From contig CAZDLO010000030.1 of NCBI GenBank assembly GCA_964506325.1, positions 1 to 35,559 on the forward strand: 35,559 nt of DNA, given 5' to 3'. The translations under genes were made by a program, and so were the position numbers. How positions within the stretch are numbered: the stretch's first letter is position 1; the number at the start of each line of letters is the position of its first letter. The notes under the pieces were generated by a model. That model was not told the DNA's origin. It was given only the letters and a program-made list of their open reading frames with translations, and made no database searches. Below are positions 8,147-17,115 of this stretch, one piece after another. Source of the stretch: CAINVV01 sp964506325. Lineage in GTDB: Bacteria; Bacteroidota; Bacteroidia; Bacteroidales; Prolixibacteraceae.

Positions 8147-8860
8147 ATGATAAAGTACAACAGGGTAGTCCTGAAATTGTCAGGCGAGTCTCTACAGGGA
8201 AAATTTCAACACGGTATTGATCCGGAAGTTCTTACCGAATACGCCCTCCAAATCAAGGAACTAATCTCCATCGGGATCGAAGTTGGAATTGTCATTGGCG
8301 GCGGAAATATCTTCAGAGGAATGAGTGGTACATCCAAAGGATTCGACCGTTGCAAGGGAGATCAGATGGGAATGCTGGCAACCGTCGTAAACAGCCTTGC
8401 CCTGGCCTCTGCCCTTGAATCACTCCAAATCAAAGCAAGGGTCCTGACTGCAATCGCCATGCAGCCAATTGGAGAATTCTATACCAAAGAATTGGCTATT
8501 AAAGCCTTAGAAAAAGGTGAGGTAGCTATTTTCGGAGCCGGGACCGGCAATCCATTTTTTACTACCGATACTGCTGCGTCCCTGCGAGCCATTGAGGTGG
8601 GAGCTGATGTTATGTTAAAAGGAACCAGGGTTGATGGTATTTTTACTGCTGACCCCGAAAAAGATCCAGATGCGGTAAAATTTGATAAGATATCTTTCGA
8701 TGAGATATACTCCAGGGGCCTGAGGATTATGGACCTCACTGCCACAACACTTTGCAAGGAAAACAACTTGCCAGTCATTGTTTTCAACATGGACAAAAAA
8801 GGCAGTTTACTGAAAGTTGTTCATGGTGAACCACTGGGCACCTACGTATACAACGAATAG
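8147..8860 (+). CDS. pyrH: UMP kinase (uridylate kinase)
   Basis: It phosphorylates UMP to UDP in pyrimidine nucleotide synthesis and acts as a cytosolic hexamer. The 237 residues start with YNRVVLKLSGESLQG, then IGIVIGGGNIFRG in the nucleotide-binding core. The UMP-binding region GTGNPFFTTDTAASLRA and GTRVDGIFTADPEKDP follow. It has its own promoter after the tsf terminator. The order rpsB-tsf-pyrH-frr is widely conserved and links nucleotide supply with translation. The gap to frr (about 185 nt) holds no convincing terminator. Confidence 0.97.
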   Translation: MIKYNRVVLKLSGESLQGKFQHGIDPEVLTEYALQIKELISIGIEVGIVIGGGNIFRGMSGTSKGFDRCKGDQMGMLATVVNSLALASALESLQIKARVLTAIAMQPIGEFYTKELAIKALEKGEVAIFGAGTGNPFFTTDTAASLRAIEVGADVMLKGTRVDGIFTADPEKDPDAVKFDKISFDEIYSRGLRIMDLTATTLCKENNLPVIVFNMDKKGSLLKVVHGEPLGTYVYNE

Positions 8861-9046
8861 ACCCACCAGCTTTTACTGGTCTCTCATTCTTTTGCTGCGA
8901 AATGCCATAGTGGCCTTCAAACAGTCAGGCAAGGTATTTGGAATGATTGCCTTCAATATTCTTTTTCGAACTTTCTAAAATCATTGAGGTTTAACAACTT
9001 TTAAATTTATATTTTTATCTTTTTAAAGTCGTAAAATATATTGTAT

Positions 9047-9613
9047 ATGAACGAGGAAATTCAAATGTTAATGGATGAAACCATCGAGAGGATGGAGCAC
9101 GCCTTGAAACATCTCGACAATGAACTGGCTCATATCAGGGCCGGTAAAGCTTCCCCAAGGATGATTGAAGGTGTTCAGGTCGAATACTATGGAGCGATGA
9201 CACCGCTGCCACAGGTATGCAATATAAGCACTCCCGATGCCAGGACAATTGCCATCCAGCCCTGGGAGAAAAAGATGATTCACACCATTGAACGAGCTAT
9301 TATCAATTCAAACCTGGGATTCAATCCTGAAAACAATGGAGAAATCATCCGCATCAATGTTCCGGTTCCTACCGAAGAGCGGAGACGCAACCTTGTAAAG
9401 GACGCACACAAAGAAAGTGAAACTGCTAAGGTGAGCGTCAGATCTGCCCGCAAGGACGCAAATGATTTCCTCAAGAAACTGTTGAAAGAGAAAGAGATAT
9501 CCGAAGACGAGGAAAAAAATGCGGTTGAAGAGATCCAGGAGTTAACCGATACCTATGCAAAAAAGATAGATATCATGCTACAGGCCAAAGAGAAAGAGAT
9601 TCTTACAATCTGA
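9047..9613 (+). CDS. frr: Ribosome recycling factor
   Basis: With EF-G it splits the post-termination ribosome. From ATG 9047 it has 188 residues, close to the family's about 185. Characteristic blocks are HIRAGKASPRMIEGVQVEYYG, TPDARTIAIQPWEKKMI, NPENNGEIIRINVPVPTEERR and the helical arm rich in Lys and Glu. The frame is open from a TTG at 9041, but the ATG two codons later is the better start. It is the last gene of the rightward translation block and ends at a very strong convergent terminator. Confidence 0.96.
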   Translation: MNEEIQMLMDETIERMEHALKHLDNELAHIRAGKASPRMIEGVQVEYYGAMTPLPQVCNISTPDARTIAIQPWEKKMIHTIERAIINSNLGFNPENNGEIIRINVPVPTEERRRNLVKDAHKESETAKVSVRSARKDANDFLKKLLKEKEISEDEEKNAVEEIQELTDTYAKKIDIMLQAKEKEILTI

Positions 9614-9631
9614 AAGCTTAATTCAAAATAT

Positions 9632-9678
9632 CAGAAAACCAAAAGAGACACCAAACAGGTGTCTCTTTTGGTTTTCTG
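9632..9678. terminator. Bidirectional terminator between frr and the DUF4421 gene
   Basis: A perfect 21-bp stem (9632-9652 with 9658-9678) closes on a 5-nt loop (AAACA). The A/T-rich ends of the arms supply U-tracts on either strand. It separates two convergent genes, so it most likely terminates both. Confidence 0.9.
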
Positions 9679-9691
9679 TCACATCAGTGTT

Positions 9692-10747
9692 CTAAGTCTT
9701 CCGTTTATTTGCCCGAACATCCAAACCCTTCTTCAAAACAATCCGGTAGGCGATGTTAAAGCGCAGAACACCGGGATTCCATTGGATATAAGTCCCTGGG
9801 ATGGCAGTTGGTGAGAAAAGTTGGTAGCTGATCCATGAAGCCCCTATGAAAAGCCGGTCTTTCTGATATCCAATCCCAAACCTGCTGCTGATTCCCTTGT
9901 TTGAACTGATTCGATTAGCCGTATCTGAATTTATCAGGTAAAGGTGGTTATAACCAAGGCCAATACTGCCATTTAGAGAAAGGAATACAAAAAAATCCTT
10001 CAGCACAACAAAATTGTAAGCATATCCTGCCGTTATATTAAAAGTTAAGATTTCCCATCGGTAAAAATCCTTGCCGTCAAAAAATGAATTTCCTGCTAAA
10101 TCCTTCGGAACAAAGGAGGAATCTGCCTGGGAACCGACCCGATAGGCTTCAAAGCCTGCTGTTGGCGCACCGGCACTTTTCTTTTGTTTCATATTTTGAA
10201 TAAACGGAGCCTCAAACCTGAATTTCCCGGGATTGAAATTGGTATATACTCCCATTCCTAAGGAATAGGTACGAAGATCGCGACGTACATAATACTGCCC
10301 AACAGGGTAAAAGTCGGGTAGCAAATCATTTGTGTTGGTCAGGTATTGGCCCTTGTAATAACCGGTAAAAAAATCAACGTAGAACCTTCTAAGGTACAAG
10401 TGTGCCTGGAGATCCAGGCGCTCTGACCCCCCATACCGGTCAGGGTCCGGCTTTGCAAAGGGAAAAATCCACCCCAGATTTATGGTAACAAATTTATAGG
10501 TAAATCCGGCTCCCAAAGCGTAGCCATTGGAAGGACGGTAAGACAATTTAAGATTCTCCCCACTATCTCCAATAGTTTGTGTGGAATATTTCTGCGACCA
10601 ATAAATCCTGAGAATGAGATCTTTGTAGTAGCTGTCAATATAAGAGGAGTCTATAACCGGATTCACCCACCTGTCAAATCTGCCTTGCGCGGAAATTTCC
10701 TTAGCAAAACAAATGGTGCAAAGCAAGAAGAAAAGTTTCCACCGCAT
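9692..10747 (-). CDS. DUF4421-like outer-membrane protein
   Basis: Function unknown. The ATG at 10747 gives 351 residues (the frame is open three bases further to a GTG). A signal peptide (LFFLLCTICFAKEISA-QG) covers about the first 20. The mature part has many short strands ending in aromatic residues, as in small outer-membrane beta barrels. The last strand, GVLRFNIAYRIVLKK, is close to the C-terminus. The pattern (Ser-Tyr-Arg-Pro near 65, GFTYKFVTINLGW, GLGYNHLYLIN) resembles the Bacteroidota DUF4421 family, an assignment made from memory. It lies downstream of the SPOR lipoprotein gene on the same strand. Confidence 0.65.
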   Translation of the reverse strand: MRWKLFFLLCTICFAKEISAQGRFDRWVNPVIDSSYIDSYYKDLILRIYWSQKYSTQTIGDSGENLKLSYRPSNGYALGAGFTYKFVTINLGWIFPFAKPDPDRYGGSERLDLQAHLYLRRFYVDFFTGYYKGQYLTNTNDLLPDFYPVGQYYVRRDLRTYSLGMGVYTNFNPGKFRFEAPFIQNMKQKKSAGAPTAGFEAYRVGSQADSSFVPKDLAGNSFFDGKDFYRWEILTFNITAGYAYNFVVLKDFFVFLSLNGSIGLGYNHLYLINSDTANRISSNKGISSRFGIGYQKDRLFIGASWISYQLFSPTAIPGTYIQWNPGVLRFNIAYRIVLKKGLDVRANKRKT

Positions 10748-10801
10748 CACACCATTTTATCTTGTTTAATTGTCAACAATCAAAAGAAGCAAACTGCCTT
10801 T

Positions 10802-11248
10802 TTACTGCTTCTTAATCAATAACCAGATATCATTGTATTTGGAATATTTTTCTCTCACTTCAGCAATTCTAGAACGTGCAGCAGCTTCTTCTCCATAGCT
10901 GTTCCCACAAACCCTGTACATCCCGCTTTCGTTCATCAAAATCACGGGGTTGAATCCTTCTGATTTCAGGGTCTCTTTCAGACGTTTGGCATTTTCCAGA
11001 ACAGAGAAACTTCCCAGGATAACAAAAAACTTATTGGAACCGTAATTGGACGTTTCTCCCTGAGCTGTAGAAAACCTTTCTTCTTTCGAAGAAACATTGC
11101 CGGATTTGGCAGGTTTGGCGGCGGGTGCAGAAGTAGCCGGTGCCGCAGTCTCCTGGGGAACAGGCAGTGGCTTGGGTGCAATTTTTTGAGTCTTACAACC
11201 AACAAGCGAAACAACACCAATTAAGAGCAAAAGAGTTAGATTTTTCAT
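10802..11248 (-). CDS. SPOR-domain lipoprotein
   Basis: Start set at ATG 11248 (148 residues), because the sequence from here has a textbook lipoprotein signal: MKNLTLLLLIGVVSLVGC, with the lipidated cysteine at position 18. The frame is open another 49 residues upstream, but these are not signal-like. A Pro/Ala-rich linker follows (about 25-50). A C-terminal SPOR domain (about 72-148) contains NKFFVILGSFSVLENAKRL and the GMYRV strand. SPOR domains bind denuded glycan strands at division septa. The protein is probably anchored in the outer membrane facing the periplasm. The downstream same-strand DUF4421 gene may be cotranscribed. Confidence 0.85.
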   Translation of the reverse strand: MKNLTLLLLIGVVSLVGCKTQKIAPKPLPVPQETAAPATSAPAAKPAKSGNVSSKEERFSTAQGETSNYGSNKFFVILGSFSVLENAKRLKETLKSEGFNPVILMNESGMYRVCGNSYGEEAAARSRIAEVREKYSKYNDIWLLIKKQ

Positions 11249-11528
11249 ATCGTAGAAATTTAATTTGATCCGAAACTGTAAAGAGATCACCGAAACACAA
11301 TTATTCATTGATCTTGTGATCACCTCCGCTAAAATAGTAATATTTTGCGAACGATCATAAGCATCCCACTCAGAATTACTGGTAGGATTTAACAATAAAA
11401 AATCTCTGTGGGAGAGATAATTATTTAGTTAGATTTTAATATATTTACGTACGCTTGTTTACTATGTTAACCTAGGGAAGAAATGTGATTTAGTCGCTGC
11501 CTGACAATCGAATAATTATTTGACAACT

Positions 11529-12035
11529 ATGCAAAAACGAACAGACCCATTGATCTTTATTGTGGAAGACAACCCTGTTTACAACAAATTGGTTGTCAAC
11601 TATTTAAACTCAAAAAAATTTAGCCGTATCGAGAGTTTCCTGAGTGGTGAGGAGTGTATGAAAAATATTAGCATGAAACCTGATATTATCATCCAGGACT
11701 ACCTGTTGGAAGGGATGAACGGGATAGAGGTACTTAAGGCTACAAAAAAAATACACCCTCAAATTGAATTTATTTTTCTTTCTGGGCAAGATAGTGTTGA
11801 TGTTGCCATCAATACCATGAAACACGGAGCCTACGATTATATCGTCAAAGATCAGATGGCCCTGAAAAAAATGGCAGACAAGATCACAAAAATTATTGCC
11901 ATTCAGAAATTAGTCAAGAGCAACAAAAGATACAAAGTCGGGATTGCGCTGTTCTTCCTCACTTTGGCACTGATCATCATTTTCCTGATAAGCCTATCAA
12001 TAATATATCCCAGTGAATTCAACTTTTTCCGTTAA
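11529..12035 (+). CDS. Response regulator receiver domain with C-terminal membrane anchor
   Basis: A CheY-like receiver occupies about residues 8-125: acidic pocket E13-D14, phospho-acceptor D57 (IIIQDYLLEGMNG), S85 (LSGQ) and K107 (YIVKD). All residues needed for phosphorylation are present. There is no DNA-binding or enzyme output domain. Instead residues 137-160 form one hydrophobic helix (GIALFFLTLALIIIFLISLS), followed by eight residues, a tail-anchor arrangement with the receiver in the cytoplasm. Start ATG 11529 is preferred to TTG 11520. No histidine kinase is nearby, so the partner is unknown. It is flanked by a divergent SPOR gene and a convergent protease gene. Confidence 0.85.
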   Translation: MQKRTDPLIFIVEDNPVYNKLVVNYLNSKKFSRIESFLSGEECMKNISMKPDIIIQDYLLEGMNGIEVLKATKKIHPQIEFIFLSGQDSVDVAINTMKHGAYDYIVKDQMALKKMADKITKIIAIQKLVKSNKRYKVGIALFFLTLALIIIFLISLSIIYPSEFNFFR

Positions 12036-12055
12036 AAAAAACAAACTTTAAATAA

Positions 12056-12086
12056 AGCCTCTGAATTCCTCAGGGGCTATTTTTTT
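12056..12086 (+). terminator. Terminator after the receiver gene, overlapping the protease stop
   Basis: AGCCTCTGA and TCAGGGGCT pair (one G-U), with a 5-nt loop, followed by ATTTTTTT. It lies 20 nt after the receiver stop, and its 3' arm overlaps the stop codon of the convergent S41 protease gene (12077). Confidence 0.75.
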
Positions 12087-13765
12087 GCTGGTTTTGAAGC
12101 CGGAACCACCTCCAGGATTGAGGTGTATTCATTTCTGTCTGCCAGGATATTCTTCGCCTTTTCAATATCACTGTCATCGCGGAAAGAAGCAACAATTGCA
12201 CCCTTCTGATAATAATATCGGGAAACAATCTCGTCGACCATAATACTGGACACCTCCTTTTTGAATTTCATCAGATCTGCTTCAACATTCCTGGTTAATT
12301 TTTTACCCAAGGCATCGAACTCCGTTTTGGTCTCATCGTAGGAGCGTTCCTTTTTTGCTGTTTCAATCAGCTCTTTCAGCGCAATTTCACTCCTGGAGGT
12401 GTATGAAAATGGTTTGGAAAGGAGAAAGTCATGAAAATCATTGAAGATATGATCATCCACAAAAAACTGATCCGGTGCTGAAATGGCAGGATGCGTTGCT
12501 GCAAATTTTGTGGCAAAATCAAAAATAATGTTGTCCTGTATCAGTTTGAAAGCCAGATCACACAAAGTGTCCTGGTTCATTTTAACATCAGGGGCTATGC
12601 CTCCCCCATCAAACACCTTCCTTCCTTTTTTTGTGGCAAACTCATGAATCAGGGAATCCGGAATTGCACCCACACTTCCATCCTTGTTGCGGTGAGAATA
12701 ATCAAGGGCCTGGATGCACCGCCCGCTGGGAATGTAATATTTTGCCGTTGTCACCTTAAGCTTGGTGTTGTAACTCAGATCCCTTGTGGTCTGGACAAGC
12801 CCCTTGCCAAATGTTCTCTTTCCCAAAATCACGGCCCTGTCGAGATCCTGAAGCGCCCCGGCGACAATTTCCGATGCCGAGGCTGAACCCCTGTTGACCA
12901 TTATAATTAAAGGCATCACTGTATCGATTGGTTGCTCGGTTGCACGGTAGGTTTTGTCCCACTGGGCAACTTTACCCCTGGTGCTGACCACCTCTTCACC
13001 CTGTCTTACGAACAGGTTGACCATTTTTACAGCTTCACCCAATAAACCTCCGGGATTTGAACGGAGATCGAGGAGGATGGAGGTAGCTCCCTTCTTGTCC
13101 CTTAGTTCAAGGAAGGATTCCTTTACCCGGTCGGCACAGCCATCAGTAAAACTTGATAGCCGGATGTAGCCGGTTTTGGCGTCAAGCATTCCAGAATAGG
13201 CAACCGGATCAATCTTGATCTCCTCGCGCACCAGTTCAACATTAAATGGTTTTTTTACATCCGGACGTTGCATCTTCAGTCTAAGTACTTTCTTTGCCGG
13301 GCCCTTGAGTTTGGAAGATACCTCCTCTACCGTGGATTTATTCACAGGTACTCCATCCAGTTCAAGAAATATATCACCCGCTTTTAGTCCGGCCTTTTGA
13401 GCAGGAAAGCCTTCGTAAGGCTCAGCTACAATAACATTGTCACCCCTTCTGCTGATGAGGGAGCCTATGCCTCCGTATTCGCCGGTAGTCATAAATTTGA
13501 AGTCGTCCATGTCCTCTTCCGGGATATAGGTCGTATAGGGATCAAGTGATTCCAGCATGTCGTCAATACCGCTCTTTATCAGTTTCTCAGGCTGGATTTC
13601 ATCCACATAAAACATATTCAGTTCACGAAAAAGTGTATAGAAAATATCAAGGTTCCTGGAAATCTCAAAGTTCTTCTGGTCAGTTCGGAAACTCCAGAAT
13701 GACAATCCCATGATCACAACGATCGACATTGCCAGAGCGGCTTTTAAAATCCGGTTCGTTTTCAT
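12077..13765 (-). CDS. S41-family C-terminal processing protease (CtpA/Tsp-like)
   Basis: A periplasmic serine protease of the tail-specific type. The 562 residues begin with a short cytoplasmic stretch and a hydrophobic signal or anchor (about 8-25). A PDZ domain follows (about 95-170, GGIGSLISRRGDNVIV ... AGLKAGDIFLELDG). The S41 core carries the catalytic S296 (NRGSASASEI), D307 and K321 (GKRTFGKGLVQ); their spacing equals that of E. coli Tsp S430/D441/K455. An extra helical C-terminal part (about 410-562) is charged. It has its own promoter (13805-13812) and appears monocistronic. Substrates are unknown. Confidence 0.9.
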   Translation of the reverse strand: MKTNRILKAALAMSIVVIMGLSFWSFRTDQKNFEISRNLDIFYTLFRELNMFYVDEIQPEKLIKSGIDDMLESLDPYTTYIPEEDMDDFKFMTTGEYGGIGSLISRRGDNVIVAEPYEGFPAQKAGLKAGDIFLELDGVPVNKSTVEEVSSKLKGPAKKVLRLKMQRPDVKKPFNVELVREEIKIDPVAYSGMLDAKTGYIRLSSFTDGCADRVKESFLELRDKKGATSILLDLRSNPGGLLGEAVKMVNLFVRQGEEVVSTRGKVAQWDKTYRATEQPIDTVMPLIIMVNRGSASASEIVAGALQDLDRAVILGKRTFGKGLVQTTRDLSYNTKLKVTTAKYYIPSGRCIQALDYSHRNKDGSVGAIPDSLIHEFATKKGRKVFDGGGIAPDVKMNQDTLCDLAFKLIQDNIIFDFATKFAATHPAISAPDQFFVDDHIFNDFHDFLLSKPFSYTSRSEIALKELIETAKKERSYDETKTEFDALGKKLTRNVEADLMKFKKEVSSIMVDEIVSRYYYQKGAIVASFRDDSDIEKAKNILADRNEYTSILEVVPASKPAKK

Positions 13766-13804
13766 ACAATATATAGCATTACTTTTTAATCATATCTGAG
13801 CCCT

Positions 13805-13812
13805 CAAAGGTA
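13805..13812 (-). promoter_or_regulatory. S41 protease promoter, -7 box
   Basis: TACCTTTG on the minus strand, with a TTG 22 nt upstream. The leader to ATG 13765 is about 35 nt. Confidence 0.5.
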
Positions 13813-14102
13813 ATAAAAGCTCATTGATTCATTTCAACAGGTAAAAAATGAAATTGATTTGCATTGTTCTGCAACAATCTGAAAAAGGCAATTATACAAA
13901 CTATTCCCGGCAATTTTTGCGAATTATTCAAACAGGAAGAATATCCGGGGAAAAAAATTATGCTTGATTCCTTTCACTTGTTCCTCCTAAAAGGTCCTTA
14001 AAACTGGCTTCATAAGCACAAAAAGCGGATAAAATTACCAGGTACCAATTTTTCATTCTTACCAGCACAAAAACAAATGCCCGCAGATTGAAGCATTTTA
14101 GC

Positions 14103-14110
14103 TACTTTTG
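14103..14110 (+). promoter_or_regulatory. rsgA promoter, -7 box
   Basis: TACTTTTG fits TAnnTTTG. Its last three bases are the TTG at 14108 that opens the longest reading frame, so that codon would lie upstream of the transcript start. This supports the second TTG, at 14129, as the translation start. Confidence 0.55.
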
Positions 14111-14128
14111 AGAATAAATATTCTCAGC

Positions 14129-15079
14129 TTGGAAAAAGGCCTTGTAATTCGTTCAACCGGTAGCTGGTACACTGTCAAAAATGATGATGGTGAAATCATT
14201 GACTGCCGGATCAAGGGCAAGTTAAGGATGAAAGGCGTCAGGACCACCAATCCTGTTTCAGTAGGAGACCGGATCAAATACGAAATTCAGGACGATGAAA
14301 CGACCCCAAACGGGAGATGCGGAGTAATCTACGAAATAGAACCCAGGAAAAATTATATCATTCGTAAATCATCGAACCTTTCCAAGGAAAGTCAGATAAT
14401 TGCGGCGAACGTGGATCAGCTTTTCCTGATTGTGACAGTTAACTTTCCCGTAACCCTTACCGGGTTTATTGACAGGTACCTCATTTCTGCAGAAGCATAC
14501 CGGATTCCTGCAGGAATAGTCTTCAACAAGATAGATCTTTACAACAAAACCGATCTGAAGAGGCTGGATGAACTGGTAAATATCTATGAGGCAATTGGCT
14601 ACAGTTGTTTCAGGGTCTCAGCAAAAACAAATTACAACATAAATCTGCTGCTCGACCATCTTCAGGGCAAGACAACCCTTTTTTCGGGCCATTCCGGTGT
14701 TGGGAAGTCTTCTCTTCTGAACTGCCTGAATCCCTCCCTGCGGCTTAAAACCAATGAAATATCCGAATCTCACCAGCAAGGCAAACATACCACGACATTT
14801 GCTGAAATGCACATTCTTTCATCAGACAGCTACCTGATCGATACTCCCGGAATCAGGGGTTTCGGAGTGATCGATATGGAGAAAACCGAGATATCCCACT
14901 ATTTTCGCGAAATTTTCAGATTCCTCGACAAATGCAGATTTTTCAACTGCACACATCTGCATGAACCCGGATGTGCAGTCAAGGAGGCCGTAGAAAAGGG
15001 AATCATCTCGTCTTCGAGGTATGATTCCTACCTGTCACTGATGGCAGAAGATAATTCCAGGTACAGATCCGCATTTTAA
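14129..15079 (+). CDS. rsgA: Small ribosomal subunit biogenesis GTPase RsgA
   Basis: A circularly permuted GTPase that checks late 30S assembly. From TTG 14129 it has 316 residues: an N-terminal OB fold (GLVIRSTGSWYTV ... VGDRIKYEI); GTPase motifs in permuted order, with G4 (FNKIDLY) before G1 (GHSGVGKSSLLN) and G3 (DTPGIRGFG); then the zinc-binding segment CRFFNCTHLHEPGC. Homologues start at this Met-x-Lys-Gly-Leu-Val sequence, and the promoter overlaps the alternative TTG at 14108, so I chose 14129. It stands alone. The 279-nt gap to zwf has no visible terminator. Confidence 0.92.
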   Translation: MEKGLVIRSTGSWYTVKNDDGEIIDCRIKGKLRMKGVRTTNPVSVGDRIKYEIQDDETTPNGRCGVIYEIEPRKNYIIRKSSNLSKESQIIAANVDQLFLIVTVNFPVTLTGFIDRYLISAEAYRIPAGIVFNKIDLYNKTDLKRLDELVNIYEAIGYSCFRVSAKTNYNINLLLDHLQGKTTLFSGHSGVGKSSLLNCLNPSLRLKTNEISESHQQGKHTTTFAEMHILSSDSYLIDTPGIRGFGVIDMEKTEISHYFREIFRFLDKCRFFNCTHLHEPGCAVKEAVEKGIISSSRYDSYLSLMAEDNSRYRSAF

Positions 15080-15358
15080 CAAGTTCATAATCAAGAATTA
15101 TTCATTCTTATGGTTCTTTGAATAAGGCGTTTAATCTTCTGCCGCCTGGACAATATGAACTGCCTGGATAGCTAAATGTTCAGATGGACTGGAAACGTAT
15201 TGTTCCTGCTTTCGTATTATCCTAATATTGTTCCAATGAATCGCCCTTAAATGACACAAACATGAACAAACGGCCATACATCAGGATGGAAATTCAAGAG
15301 AGGTTGTGCATCGAATCGGGACAGGCAAGGCTACCCATGAAAAACAAGTTATACGCAT

Positions 15359-16873
15359 ATGAAAAACACTGAACCACTTATACTTATAATTTTTGGTGCC
15401 TCCGGCGACCTGACAAAGAGAAAGCTGATTCCGGCACTTTTTGAACTTTACCTTCAGAAACTTCTGCCGGAAAAATTTGCGATACTGGGTGTATCCAGGA
15501 CAGAACTATCGGATCATTCTTTCAGGGAAAAAATGAGGGAATTTTTACCTGAATCTTCACAAAAGAACCATGGTCATAAAGAAGATTTTATGAGAACTCT
15601 GTTTTATCAATCACTTGAAACCTCTGATGCGAGTGACTACCGACACCTCAAATCCAGGCTGGAGTTATTGGGAAATGAGCTTTCCATACCGGCAAATTAT
15701 ATCTTTTATTTATCTACACCCCCGGCATTGTACCAGGTTATTCCGCAAATTTTAGCTGAGACCGGCTTAAATGATTTGAAATCCGGCTTTAAAAGAATCA
15801 TTATCGAAAAACCCTTTGGGACAAGTCTTTCTTCCGCAAGGGAGCTCAACAGCAAGTTACTCGCCTATTACACAGAAGAGCAATTGTATCGCATTGATCA
15901 TTACCTGGGCAAAGAAACAGTGCAGAATATGTTGGTAACCAGGTTCTCCAACGGAATTTTCGAACCCATCTGGAACCAGAATTTCATTCATCATGTTGAG
16001 ATCACCTCTGCTGAGACTCTGGGCGTAGAAGAACGTGGAGGCTATTATGATCAGTCAGGAGCCTTGAGAGACATGGTTCAGAACCATCTCATGCAACTAG
16101 TTGGATTGATTGCCATGGAGCCTCCCGTTGTAATAGAGGCGAATGCCATCAGGAATGAAATGCTGAAAGTGTTCCAGTCGCTCAGGCCGATCACTGAATC
16201 TGATGTTCCGCGGCAAGTCTTTCGCGGCCAATATTCCACCTCACATATCGGAGGGGAATTAATCAATGGTTACCGCAGTGAAAAAGGAGTTGACCCCCTG
16301 TCAAAAACCGAAACATTTGTGGCACTGAAAATGTTTATCGACAATTTCAGATGGTCAGGTGTTCCGTTTTACATTCGTACCGGAAAAAAATTGCCAACCA
16401 GGGTTACCGAAGTGGTGATCCATTTCAAGAGTACACCTCACCACCTGTTTGAATACGAATTTAATAATGATCATGTAAACAATCAGTTGGTATTAAGGAT
16501 TCAACCTGATGAAGGTGTTCTGCTTAAACTGGGTATGAAAGTTCCCGGTGCCGGGTTCAGGGTTCAGAACATGAATATGGATTTTCACTACGCTGAACTT
16601 TCAAATGTTTACCTCCCCTCGGCTTACAGCAGGCTGCTGCTGGATTGCATGCAGGGTGACGCAACACTTTACTCCCGCAGTGATGCCGTTGAAAAAGCGT
16701 GGGAGTATGTTGACCCAATTCTCAATGCCTGGAAAAACAACCCGGAAATTCCTGTCTATGGATATCCTGCAGGTACCTGGGGACCTGAAATAGTAGATGT
16801 CCTGATTGACAATGGTTCCTGGCGGAGACCCTGCAAAAACCTGACCAACGATGGTGAATATTGTGAGTTATAA
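15359..16873 (+). CDS. zwf: Glucose-6-phosphate 1-dehydrogenase
   Basis: The first step of the oxidative pentose phosphate pathway, making 6-phosphogluconolactone and NADPH. The 504 residues match the family length. The nucleotide-binding motif IIFGASGDLTKRKLIPAL is at 10-27, and the substrate/catalytic signature RIDHYLGKETVQNM is at about 178-191. The conserved C-terminal region includes PFYIRTGKKLPTR. The next gene, pgl, encodes the following enzyme, so this is a zwf-pgl pair. The gnd gene often found beside them in this phylum is not in the window. The preceding 279 nt contain a 36-codon ORF overlapping the zwf start, which I do not trust. Confidence 0.96.
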   Translation: MKNTEPLILIIFGASGDLTKRKLIPALFELYLQKLLPEKFAILGVSRTELSDHSFREKMREFLPESSQKNHGHKEDFMRTLFYQSLETSDASDYRHLKSRLELLGNELSIPANYIFYLSTPPALYQVIPQILAETGLNDLKSGFKRIIIEKPFGTSLSSARELNSKLLAYYTEEQLYRIDHYLGKETVQNMLVTRFSNGIFEPIWNQNFIHHVEITSAETLGVEERGGYYDQSGALRDMVQNHLMQLVGLIAMEPPVVIEANAIRNEMLKVFQSLRPITESDVPRQVFRGQYSTSHIGGELINGYRSEKGVDPLSKTETFVALKMFIDNFRWSGVPFYIRTGKKLPTRVTEVVIHFKSTPHHLFEYEFNNDHVNNQLVLRIQPDEGVLLKLGMKVPGAGFRVQNMNMDFHYAELSNVYLPSAYSRLLLDCMQGDATLYSRSDAVEKAWEYVDPILNAWKNNPEIPVYGYPAGTWGPEIVDVLIDNGSWRRPCKNLTNDGEYCEL

Positions 16874-17043
16874 ATACCGGGATTATCCAGGGAAGCGATC
16901 AGGTTACAATTTGTATTTTTCGCACGTAGTAGAACAATCTGTTCAAATCTGATTTGAACCTGGATCGCACCGTAATTAATGTTTCATAGTTACTTTCTGA
17001 TTTTCAAATAATTAAAAATGGCTAATAGGAATGAAATACCCAT

Positions 17044-17057
17044 CCCGACATGTCGGG
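17044..17057. repeat. Perfect 14-bp palindrome upstream of pgl
   Basis: CCCGACATGTCGGG is a perfect palindrome 58 nt before the chosen pgl start. It may be an operator for a dimeric regulator or a dispersed palindromic repeat. It occurs only once in this window. Confidence 0.5.
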
Positions 17058-17115
17058 TCCAACCAAAAATGATTACTGGGTATTCAATCTGGCAAATAAA
17101 AAAAATTACAAACAG

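Larger units (their letters stand above)
13766..14128. other. Divergent intergenic region between the S41 protease gene and rsgA
   Basis: The 363-nt gap contains the leftward protease promoter (13805-13812) and the rightward rsgA promoter (14103-14110). Between them is AT-rich sequence in which I see no ORF, repeat or strong hairpin. Confidence 0.6.

Noticed and set aside
10784..10813. 8-bp stem overlapping the stop of the SPOR gene
   Set aside because: The loop is long and only a short T stretch follows in the leftward direction; the downstream DUF4421 gene is on the same strand, so termination is uncertain.
15262..15372. 36-codon ORF overlapping the zwf start codon
   Set aside because: No promoter, ribosome-binding site or biased codon run; it overlaps zwf by 14 nt and looks like chance.
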